A stretch of DNA of 29,816 nt from Coriobacteriaceae bacterium. GTDB lineage: Bacteria; Actinomycetota; Coriobacteriia; Coriobacteriales; UMGS124. Below the pieces are notes generated by a model that was given only the letters and a program-made list of their open reading frames with translations, was not told the origin of the DNA and searched no databases. The translations under genes were made by a program, and so were the position numbers. Positions 1 to 6,469 of the stretch are shown here, in pieces (position 1 is the first letter of the stretch; the number at the start of each line of letters is the position of its first letter). The stretch covers positions 39,067 through 68,882 of the forward strand of contig JAHZGC010000021.1 in NCBI GenBank assembly GCA_019421015.1, in the 5' to 3' direction.

Positions 1-125
1 GCGACCACCGAAGGCTCGTTCAAGACGATGCCCCGGTCGCGCGTCGCGACGAGCGTGTTGGCGGTGCCCAAGTCAATCGCAAGGTCCCCACCACTATGGC
101 CGAAGAGGTTATCGAACAGCGGCAT
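1..125 (-). CDS. mreB: Rod shape-determining protein MreB, N-terminal part (runs off the window)
   Basis: Only the first 41 codons are in the window. They read MPLFDNLFGHSGGDLAIDLG and then TANTLVATRDRGIVLNEPSVV, the N-terminus of the MreB actin fold. The phosphate-1 loop (DLGTANTL) and the RGIVLNEPSVV strand are both typical. MreB polymerises under the membrane and guides lateral cell-wall synthesis, so the organism is probably a rod. The start is the ATG at 123-125; no strong Shine-Dalgarno is visible, and an in-frame GTG or TTG lies 9-12 bases further upstream. The gene follows ndk on the same strand after a 241-base gap. A DnaK- or FtsA-type actin fold is the only alternative, and the motif wording fits MreB better. 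Confidence 0.9.
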   Translation of the reverse strand, partial: MPLFDNLFGHSGGDLAIDLGTANTLVATRDRGIVLNEPSVV

Positions 126-366
126 GCGTTGCACCAATCCATAGCTTTCGTTGGGGAGCGGTTCCCCTCAAACAACATCTGTGGCCCGTGCTGGCCCCAC
201 AGGCCAAAAGCCCGGTGCGAAAGGCAGTCCAGACGCCCGCCGCACCGGGACCCAAAACCCCTTGGAACAGCTTGAACAAAGTCCCGCACCGCGTTTGCGA
301 TAAGGCCCCTGCGCCACAGCGCACCGCAACCTACCGCGCCTCGTGCGGGGACTATCTCAAAATGCC
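126..366. other. Intergenic region between ndk and mreB
   Basis: This 241-base stretch holds no convincing gene. It probably carries the mreB promoter reading on the minus strand, but I could not find a good -35/-10 pair. No hairpin followed by a T-run is visible, so transcription from ndk may continue into mreB. Confidence 0.4.
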
Positions 367-771
367 CTAGGCGCCGAAGAAGATCCCGATCTCGCGCTCG
401 GCAGAAGCGGGAGAGTCGGAACCGTGGATGACGTTGGCGTCGACGGACAGGCCGAAATCGCCGCGAATGGTACCGGGCTCGGCCTTGGCGCAGTCGGTGG
501 GGCCCATGAGACGACGCATGTTCGCCACGGCGTTCTCGCCCGAGATCACCATCTTGACGACGGGGCCGCTCGTGATGTAGGAGACGAGGCCGTCGTAGAA
601 GGGCTTGCCCTTGTGCTCGGCATAGTTGGCCGCAGCCTGCTCGGGGGTCACCATCTCGAGCACCATGCGCTCGATGGTGAGGCCGGAACGCTCGATGCGA
701 TGGACGATCTCGCCGATGTGGCGGTTCTCCACAGCGTCGGGCTTGATCATGATGTAGGTCTTCTCAATCAT
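367..771 (-). CDS. ndk: Nucleoside diphosphate kinase
   Basis: A 134-residue protein, the normal length for the family. It transfers the gamma-phosphate from ATP to NDPs through a phospho-histidine, balancing cytoplasmic NTP pools. The N-terminus has the usual KTYIMIKPDAVENR strand. The active-site signature NVIHGSDS holds the catalytic His116, and the C-terminus EREIGIFF is also typical. The ATG at 769-771 is preceded by a GAAAGGG ribosome site. It stands alone between the TPR gene upstream and mreB downstream, all on the minus strand. Nothing unusual is seen. Confidence 0.97.
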   Translation of the reverse strand: MIEKTYIMIKPDAVENRHIGEIVHRIERSGLTIERMVLEMVTPEQAAANYAEHKGKPFYDGLVSYITSGPVVKMVISGENAVANMRRLMGPTDCAKAEPGTIRGDFGLSVDANVIHGSDSPASAEREIGIFFGA

Positions 772-889
772 CGTTACCCTTTCTTTGCTATCTTGGACCT
801 AGCTGCCCGGCCTCTGGGCCGTACAGCCTTTCTATTCCACGGGATCCCCTCTGGGGGCTGTCCCGCGTATACCCGTATGGAACGAGGGG

Positions 890-2332
890 CTACGCGACCG
901 GCGCCTCTCCCTCGACAGGCGCCTCCCCATCCGCAGGCACGCCCTCGGCGGCCACCTGGTCCTCAGGCAGCGGCTCGCCCTGGGTCGCCGCGGGGTCGGG
1001 TGTGGAGACGTCGGCCGAGACCGGGCCCGCAAGGGCGGAGGTGTAGGTATCGTCGGTGATGGCGTGACGCTCGCGCTCGATGTTGGAGACCTTCCACCCG
1101 AGACCCTCGCGCACAAGGGATACCCGGTAGGTCAGGACCGCACCCTGAGGCAGCTTGACATCGACAAGCGCGACGCTTTCGGTGGCAGAACGGTCCATGG
1201 CCACGATCTCGAAGGAATCGCCGTCCTGCAGCTCGGCCATAGCCTGCAGACGGGCGTCGGGAGAGACCCCGCGCGCCCAAGAGGACGAAGAGTCGGTCCC
1301 CTTGTTTGCCGCCTCGAACACCGCGTCGATGGTCGACTCCTGCGAGGGGATGCCCATACCCTGAACATAGGCGAAGAACAGGCCGCCGACAGCCACCAGA
1401 AGCAGTGCGACGATCACCACGACTATCTTGAGCGTCGTATGGGCGCCCCGGGGACGGGCGCCTTTGCCGGCCGCCTCGAGTTCGCTCTCGGGAATGGAAA
1501 AAAAGCCCGAGGTGTCCGGCGACGGCAGGATCTCACCCGAGGCGCCCGTCGGGTCGAACGGGTCGAGGGACCCAGAGCCAAAACCGCTCGGCGCAGCGCC
1601 GGCGCCGCGCGACCCGTAGGCCTGGGATGCGGTGAGCGCGCGTTCGAAGTCAGCGGCCGCGGCAGAAGAGAGCCGGTACCCCCCTTCAGTCGCGGCGCGA
1701 AACGCCTGGACCGCATCCATCATGCGGTTGGAGGCGACGTACGCCTGCCCGAGGTTCGCGTTGAGCAGGCACCGCTCCTCATCGTTGGTCGAAAAATCGA
1801 TGGCGGTGCGATAGGCCTCGGCAGCGTCGGCGGGTCTGCGGAGCTGCATGAAGCAGACACCGAGGTTGATGAGGGACTTGGCGGGATCGGGGTTGTTCTC
1901 TTCCAGAGCCGCCTTGCGGAATGCGACGCCGGCGTTGCGCGCGTCCCCCAGTTTGGAGTAGGCCTCCCCCAAGGCAATGTAGGCTTTGTACGCTCCCTGA
2001 TAGGACGCGTCGGACAGTGCGTGGCGCAACGAGTCCACGGCCCCGCGCAGATCCCCCAAGGCCATCTGGGCCTTGCCGAGGTTCGTATAGACCGCGCCTT
2101 GGTTGCGGTAGGTCATGTCCGAGGCGGCCGCCCGGTATGCCTGGACCGCCTCTTGGACGCGGCCCAGGCGCATGAGCGCGTTGCCGCAGAGGTGGCAGGC
2201 CTCACCCGTGCCGGGACCTGTTCCGCATTGAGAGAACAGGATGATGGCTGACTCCCAATTATGGGCGTTATAGGCCTCTTTAGCCCTGTTGAAGGTCGTG
2301 ATATCCACCCGCTGACTCCTCGCACCGTTCAC
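890..2332 (-). CDS. TPR-repeat protein with one membrane segment
   Basis: Residues 12-220 hold about six tetratricopeptide repeats, with phrases such as YTNLGKAQMALGDLRGAV and LGEAYSKLGDARNAGVAFRKA. TPRs are protein-docking helices. A Ser/Gly/Pro linker follows, then a single transmembrane helix at about residues 302-324 (LKIVVVIVALLLVAVGGLFF). After that comes a globular part of about 110 residues and an acidic Ala/Pro/Glu-rich tail. With no signal peptide the TPRs are probably cytoplasmic and the C-terminal part external. The start is uncertain: GTG 2330-2332 has AGGGA upstream, while GTG 2306-2308 (MDITTFNRAK) has a better GAGGAG site 7 bases away. The function is unknown; a scaffold for envelope or secretion work is a guess from the domains. 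Confidence 0.85.
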   Translation of the reverse strand: MNGARSQRVDITTFNRAKEAYNAHNWESAIILFSQCGTGPGTGEACHLCGNALMRLGRVQEAVQAYRAAASDMTYRNQGAVYTNLGKAQMALGDLRGAVDSLRHALSDASYQGAYKAYIALGEAYSKLGDARNAGVAFRKAALEENNPDPAKSLINLGVCFMQLRRPADAAEAYRTAIDFSTNDEERCLLNANLGQAYVASNRMMDAVQAFRAATEGGYRLSSAAAADFERALTASQAYGSRGAGAAPSGFGSGSLDPFDPTGASGEILPSPDTSGFFSIPESELEAAGKGARPRGAHTTLKIVVVIVALLLVAVGGLFFAYVQGMGIPSQESTIDAVFEAANKGTDSSSSWARGVSPDARLQAMAELQDGDSFEIVAMDRSATESVALVDVKLPQGAVLTYRVSLVREGLGWKVSNIERERHAITDDTYTSALAGPVSADVSTPDPAATQGEPLPEDQVAAEGVPADGEAPVEGEAPVA

Positions 2333-2349
2333 TGACGTCGTCCCTACAG

Positions 2350-2367
2350 GCCTGCGGGAACGCAGGC
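2350..2367. other. Small perfect hairpin between the TPR and cyclophilin genes
   Basis: GCCTGCG, loop GGAA, CGCAGGC: a perfect 7-bp stem with a four-base loop. It sits after the cyclophilin stop and just before the TPR start. On the minus strand no T-run follows, so it is not a standard terminator. It may slow transcription or protect an mRNA end. Confidence 0.5.
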
Positions 2368-2379
2368 AAAACCAACGCC

Positions 2380-2919
2380 CTACTCGGCGGCCACGTGCTC
2401 GATGGAGACGTGCTTGATCTCATCGCCGACGCGAAGCTCCTTGATCACGTCGATGCCCTCGACGGTCTGGCCGAAGACGGTGTAGTTGGGGTCGAGGAAG
2501 TGCTGGGCGCCCAGGCAGAAGTAGAACTGGGAACCCGCCGAGTCGGGGGCCATGGAGCGGGCCATGGCAAGGGCGCCGTCCTCGTGCTTGTTGTTGGGGT
2601 TGGTGCGGTACTCGGCCTTGATGCAGTAGCCGGGGCCGCCGGTGCCGGGACGGCCGCAGCCGGGCTTGCCGCCGCGGCGCACCTCGTCGGCGGTCATCTC
2701 ACGGGTGTTGGGGTCGCCGCCCTGGATCACGAAGTTCGGCTCAAAACGGTGGAACTTGATGCCGTCGTAAAAGCCCTTCTCAGCGAGTTCGCAGAAGTTG
2801 GCCACGTGGATGGGGGCGCCGGCCGCGTCGAGGCGTGTCTTGATGGTGCCCTTGCTGGTCTCGATGACGGCGACCTCGTCGCCCTGGGGCTCGTAGGACG
2901 GGGTGTACAGTTCGGCCAT
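2380..2919 (-). CDS. Peptidyl-prolyl cis-trans isomerase, cyclophilin type
   Basis: A 179-residue cytoplasmic cyclophilin with no signal peptide; it speeds cis-trans rotation at proline bonds during folding. Family motifs appear in order: KGTIKTRLDAAGAP, the catalytic FHRFEPNFVIQGGDP (Arg and Phe of the active site), MARSMAPDSAGSQFYFCLG, and NYTVFGQTVEGIDVI. An insertion rich in Gly/Pro/Cys (GGKPGCGRPGTGGPGYCIKAE) between the active-site strand and the NNKHEDGALAMA segment is common in PpiB-like proteins of Gram-positives. The start is the ATG at 2917-2919, 6 bases after GAGG; the in-frame TTG two codons upstream would lie too close to that site. A candidate promoter lies about 110 bases upstream. 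Confidence 0.95.
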   Translation of the reverse strand: MAELYTPSYEPQGDEVAVIETSKGTIKTRLDAAGAPIHVANFCELAEKGFYDGIKFHRFEPNFVIQGGDPNTREMTADEVRRGGKPGCGRPGTGGPGYCIKAEYRTNPNNKHEDGALAMARSMAPDSAGSQFYFCLGAQHFLDPNYTVFGQTVEGIDVIKELRVGDEIKHVSIEHVAAE

Positions 2920-3028
2920 GATCAACCTCTTTCATGTCACGTCCCGGGCAGCCGGTGGCTGGCGGGACCTCAATAGACAACCAACGATTGTACGGGGCGG
3001 CACCGCGTGGGAGCTACCCCCTATAGAA

Positions 3029-3058
3029 ATAATAGAACCGGCTTCCTTACATTGATAA
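3029..3058 (-). promoter_or_regulatory. Candidate sigma-A promoter for the cyclophilin gene
   Basis: Read on the minus strand, TTATCA (3053-3058), an 18-base spacer and TATTAT (3029-3034) lie in an unusually AT-rich patch. Matches to consensus are 4/6 and 5/6. The predicted start gives a leader of about 100 bases. It lies downstream of the terminator of the preceding gene, as a new promoter should. Confidence 0.45.
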
Positions 3059-3095
3059 CGTTCAACTTAAGCGTCACGTTCTTGTCCCAGACAGA

Positions 3096-3130
3096 CCGGC
3101 CGCCGCACGTCATCCACGTGCGGCGGCCGG
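3096..3130 (-). terminator. Strong GC-rich hairpin ending the zinc-ribbon gene
   Basis: A perfect 15-bp inverted repeat, CCGGCCGCCGCACGT, loop CATCC, ACGTGCGGCGGCCGG, begins 29 bases after the stop of the zinc-ribbon membrane protein. The minus strand then reads TCTGTCTGGG, only a weak U-tract. It is probably a terminator or a strong 3'-end stabiliser. Confidence 0.7.
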
Positions 3131-3159
3131 CATACGGGGCAGGGATGAGTCGGCGCGTC

Positions 3160-4116
3160 CTACAGCTGAACAGGGCGGGCAGCACCGTAGTTCTGCTCGT
3201 AATCGATGAGATAGACGTTCGTGTGACCGTGCTCGTCGGGCGAACCGTTGTCACGGCTCAGGATCGGGCCGAAATCATTGCCGGCCATATCCGCGTCGCA
3301 AGCCTCGACCAAAACGCCAATGCGCATGGCAAGGTCGTTGTAGAGCGAGGCGATGGCGGCCTTGTTTGCGGCGTAAGGAGAATCGGCCGGTATATTGAGG
3401 CCGTTGAGCGCCGCAGCGGCCGCGTCGATCTCGCCCTGAAGGGCGGCGGCGCGGTTGCGGATGTCGGTGAGATCGCCGCTGCCCACCGTATCGGAGAACT
3501 CGGTTGCGATGGCGCTGATTCTGGTATGGAAGCCATCGAGCTTATCGTAGGCCGCCGTAAGCTCGGTATAGGCGGCGGCGTTGTCGAGACCCGCGCTCGC
3601 CTGCGGTGCGGCAGCCTGGCTGCCCTCTCCGACGGTGGCGTTGGAATCCGTGGGCGTCGTCACCGGGGCGACGACGGGGGTGCCGTTGCCGTCGTTCGAC
3701 TGGTCCGTGGCCGGCGCGGTGGCCTCAGGCGTGCATGACCGGACCGCGAGCAGCACGGCAAGAACCACCACGACGACGGCGAGAATCGCAATCAAGACGA
3801 TAGGCCATTTAGGGGATCCGCTCATCTTGCTCGTGTCGAAGCCGCGCCCCGGGTCCTGCGGCGGCATGGAGGAGTTCATGGGAACTGCGCGGTTTTGGCC
3901 GTTCTGCTGGACCATGGGGTTCGCCGGCACCGAAGCGGCCGGTTGCTGAACCTGGGCTCGAGGCTGAACGTTTGCCGCTTGGGGCATGCGCTGAGTCGGG
4001 GCGGTGCGGGCGGCAGCCTGCTGCATACGCAGCTGGGCACCTTCGACATCGGTCCCGCAGACGGGACAGTACTTGATTCCTGCCTGTATCTCAGAGCTGC
4101 AGACGGGACAGTTCAT
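3160..4116 (-). CDS. Membrane protein with N-terminal zinc ribbon
   Basis: A 318-residue protein. Residues 1-20 form a zinc ribbon (CPVC at 3-6, CPVC at 17-20). A long Gln/Pro/Ala-rich linker follows, then one transmembrane helix at about 104-126. After a Thr/Pro/Ala-rich external stalk comes an alpha-helical domain at about 180-290, probably coiled coil, and a polar tail. The topology suggests zinc ribbon inside and stalk plus helical domain outside. This is a common layout for uncharacterised Actinobacterial and Firmicute membrane proteins, sometimes with an envelope-stress role, but none can be assigned here. The ATG follows a clear GGAGG. It lies between the cyclophilin and an amidase on the same strand. 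Confidence 0.85.
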   Translation of the reverse strand: MNCPVCSSEIQAGIKYCPVCGTDVEGAQLRMQQAAARTAPTQRMPQAANVQPRAQVQQPAASVPANPMVQQNGQNRAVPMNSSMPPQDPGRGFDTSKMSGSPKWPIVLIAILAVVVVVLAVLLAVRSCTPEATAPATDQSNDGNGTPVVAPVTTPTDSNATVGEGSQAAAPQASAGLDNAAAYTELTAAYDKLDGFHTRISAIATEFSDTVGSGDLTDIRNRAAALQGEIDAAAAALNGLNIPADSPYAANKAAIASLYNDLAMRIGVLVEACDADMAGNDFGPILSRDNGSPDEHGHTNVYLIDYEQNYGAARPVQL

Positions 4117-4218
4117 GATTGCCTCCTACCTGGTTTGCGTTTCGTGCTACGTGGACGGTCGGATGCGGATGTGGCTGACATTCTACCCTCTCGGGACGCT
4201 CGGAACCGTCGGCAAATC

Positions 4219-5172
4219 CTAGCCCGAGACAGCCTCCAAATATGCGATGGTGGCGTCACAGATCGCCTGGGCGAGCCGTTCCTGGTAAACAGGGTCGTTG
4301 AGCTGCAGGTCCTCTTCGTAGTTGCTCATAAAGCCCATCTCAAAGAGCACCGAGGGCACTTCGCAAAAGTTAAACCCCGCCAAGTCGTTGCGCTCGATGA
4401 TGCCCACGTCGGGCATGCCTACCTCGGCGATAATCATGGGGTGCATGATAGAGGCGGCTAAAGCCGAGGAATCCACGATGCCGGCAGCCGCAGTCCATTC
4501 GTTGTAGCCCGGCACGAGTGTCGAGAACCCGCGGGCCCCCGGGTCGTCGGAGCCGTCGCAATGGAGGCGCACGAACAGGTCGGCCCCCGCGGCGTTGGCG
4601 ACGCTCGCCCGTTCCTCGCTCGAGTAGGCCCTGCTGTCATCCTCGCGAACCATGACGACGGTAACGCCGGCGTCGCGCAGCTTCGCCGCGAGGAGCTGGG
4701 CAACCTCGAGGGTGACCTGCGCCTCATCGCGCCCGGACGCGACCCCCGAGGTGCCTCCGGGCTCGACGTACTGCATGGTGTCTGAGCCGGGACCGATGGG
4801 GGTCAGCGTGAGGTCGGCGCCCCCGCCGTGGCCGGCGTCTATGCAGACGACGCCCGTGACGGGGCCTTCTCCGCGCAGTGCACGCCCCTGGACGTCCTGA
4901 GCGACCAGCTCGGCAGAGGCCGCAAACGACGAGACGCCCTGGGACGCGGCGAGGGCGACGGCGCCGCGACGCTCGTTGCCGACGTTGAGGTTAAGCACCA
5001 CGAGGACGGCCACGGCGATGACGAGCAGGCCGGCCACGACCGCCAGCACAAGGGGGCCGCGCGGACCTCCCAGCACTCTCTTCAAAAGAGAAGGCTTCTC
5101 GTCATACAGGGGCAGGTCGCAAGGCAGGCCCTCGGTAGCTTCGTGCGTATAGTCAGGCTTCATGGCGCGCAA
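4219..5172 (-). CDS. Membrane-anchored N-acetylmuramoyl-L-alanine amidase (Amidase_3)
   Basis: A 317-residue zinc amidase that cuts the bond between MurNAc and the stem-peptide L-alanine in peptidoglycan. A cytoplasmic stretch of about 39 residues is followed by a membrane anchor (about 40-62), so the catalytic domain at 106-317 lies outside. Motifs: VCIDAGHGG with zinc ligand His115, Glu150 in GRDEAQ, His204 in RLHCDGS, and catalytic Glu278 in SVLFEMGFMSN. All key residues are present. Starts: TTG 5170-5172 lies 10 bases after AAGGAG; ATG 5161-5163 is only three codons on but is 19 bases from that site, so I chose TTG. Its neighbours are zinc-ribbon membrane proteins, which points to an envelope gene group. 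Confidence 0.93.
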   Translation of the reverse strand: MRAMKPDYTHEATEGLPCDLPLYDEKPSLLKRVLGGPRGPLVLAVVAGLLVIAVAVLVVLNLNVGNERRGAVALAASQGVSSFAASAELVAQDVQGRALRGEGPVTGVVCIDAGHGGGADLTLTPIGPGSDTMQYVEPGGTSGVASGRDEAQVTLEVAQLLAAKLRDAGVTVVMVREDDSRAYSSEERASVANAAGADLFVRLHCDGSDDPGARGFSTLVPGYNEWTAAAGIVDSSALAASIMHPMIIAEVGMPDVGIIERNDLAGFNFCEVPSVLFEMGFMSNYEEDLQLNDPVYQERLAQAICDATIAYLEAVSG

Positions 5173-5245
5173 AGGTCAAACGCTCCTTTCGGTGTCGTTC
5201 CTTTCGGCGGCTGAACGGGATCCTCCCGCAAGGACGCCGGACTCG

Positions 5246-6241
5246 TCAGCGAGGCCGGGGCCTTCCGCAGTTTCCGCAAAACGCCCCCGTGTTGCCCCGG
5301 GAGCCGCAGGCGCAGTCCCAAGCGGGGTAGCCGTAACCGTAGGTCTCTTCGGGCGGGACGAGATAGGGGGCAGGGACCGGCCCAGACGGCTCCTCGTAGG
5401 GCCCGAACGCCCCGCGCGACGCGAACTCGTCGTAGGTCGTGGCGTCGAACACGGCCGGGATCTCCTCGTAACGGATGCCCGCGGCGGGAGGTTGGGCCGT
5501 TTCGACGGGCGCACCGGCCGCCTCGGGCCCAAAGGACCCCGGTGCAACCGCGCCGGCCCCATAGGGCACGTCCTGCGCGCCGCCCGCAACGGGGCTCGGC
5601 GGTTCCTCCGCGTCCCCCGAGGCCTGCGGCGCCCGGGGCGGCTCCTCGGCCGGAACCTCGGCAGGCTGAGACGGACTCGCCGCAACCGCGGTCGCGGCCA
5701 CGTGGGCCGCCAACGCCCCCACCTGGGCGCCCAACTCGCCTACAAGACGCTCCGCCTCGGCGGACAGGCTCCCCCGATCGCAGGAGAGCTGCGAGACGTG
5801 GGAGGCCAGCCCGTCCACGCCGTCGCGCAGGGCCGCGGTGTCCTCGGCCATACGGGCCACCGCCACCACGAGCTCGCAGACGATGCGCAGGAGCACCTCG
5901 AACACCGCGACGACCGCGACCAGCGCCGCCAGATACCCGACCGGGGGCTCGGCATAGTTGCCGAGGAAAAACAGCACCACGACGGAGGCCGCGAGAAACG
6001 TCAGGCCGCCCACCGACCCAAACAGGTAGACGAAGCGCGTCGCAGAGACCATGCAGCGGCGGTCGAACGAGAAGAACGAGCGAACCCCGCGCGGGCCGGA
6101 GGCCTTGGCCTTGGGCGGGCACAGCACGTAGAGCACGACCGCCGCAAGCAACGTCACGGCAGCCCACACCGCCAGCACGACGGCACCGCCGTCACCGGCG
6201 TTGGCGAACGGCACCAAAAGAGAGGTCATCATCGAACCCAT
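5246..6241 (-). CDS. Membrane/coiled-coil protein with C-terminal zinc ribbon
   Basis: I do not recognise a named family. The 331-residue product has three membrane helices (about 19-41, 70-93 and 101-127), then a heptad-like helical stretch (about 130-195) resembling a coiled coil. A long Pro/Ala/Glu-rich linker is followed by a closing zinc ribbon at 310-325 (CAC...CGNC). The ribbon looks intact. The chosen ATG at 6239-6241 follows GGGAG by 7 bases; the in-frame TTG at 6259 lies upstream of that site and is unlikely. It is the first gene of the minus-strand block and diverges from the EF-G-like gene. The function is unknown; its place next to a wall amidase hints at an envelope role. Confidence 0.8.
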   Translation of the reverse strand: MGSMMTSLLVPFANAGDGGAVVLAVWAAVTLLAAVVLYVLCPPKAKASGPRGVRSFFSFDRRCMVSATRFVYLFGSVGGLTFLAASVVVLFFLGNYAEPPVGYLAALVAVVAVFEVLLRIVCELVVAVARMAEDTAALRDGVDGLASHVSQLSCDRGSLSAEAERLVGELGAQVGALAAHVAATAVAASPSQPAEVPAEEPPRAPQASGDAEEPPSPVAGGAQDVPYGAGAVAPGSFGPEAAGAPVETAQPPAAGIRYEEIPAVFDATTYDEFASRGAFGPYEEPSGPVPAPYLVPPEETYGYGYPAWDCACGSRGNTGAFCGNCGRPRPR

Positions 6242-6310
6242 GGCCCTTCTCCCTTCCAAAAGTCGGTCACAGAGGCCGGCAGAAAAGTCTATGCAAACAA
6301 TTTAGCGCCG

Positions 6311-6343
6311 TTGACGCACATTCAGGGCGCTCTGGACTATGAT
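6311..6343 (+). promoter_or_regulatory. Candidate promoter for the EF-G-like gene
   Basis: TTGACG at 6311-6316 is a good -35. The -10 is less clear: TATGAT (6338-6343) matches well but lies 21 bases away, while GACTAT (6335-6340) has an 18-base spacer but a poor match. The position, in the divergent gap and upstream of the paired hairpins, is right for the promoter. Confidence 0.35.
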
Positions 6344-6350
6344 TGGGCAT

Positions 6351-6390
6351 AAGACGCACACGGGCGTCTTGCGACGGCGCGAAGCCGTCG
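6351..6390 (+). promoter_or_regulatory. Two tandem hairpins in the EF-G-like leader
   Basis: AAGACGC, loop ACACGG, GCGTCTT (6351-6370) is directly followed by CGACGGC, loop GCGAA, GCCGTCG (6372-6390). Both 7-bp stems are perfect. They sit about 80 bases before the ATG and would lie at the 5' end of the transcript. No T-run follows, so they are more likely stability or regulatory structures than a terminator. Confidence 0.5.
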
Positions 6391-6469
6391 GGTTTGTGCA
6401 AGCCGTTCCACAAGGGAGTTGTAGCAAGCGGAGAAAGAGCGAACACACGTCGACCGTTAGGAGAACACC

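Noticed and set aside
808..864. Two small hairpins between the TPR stop and ndk
   Set aside because: Short stems (4-5 bp) with no T-run on the minus strand; too weak to call a terminator.
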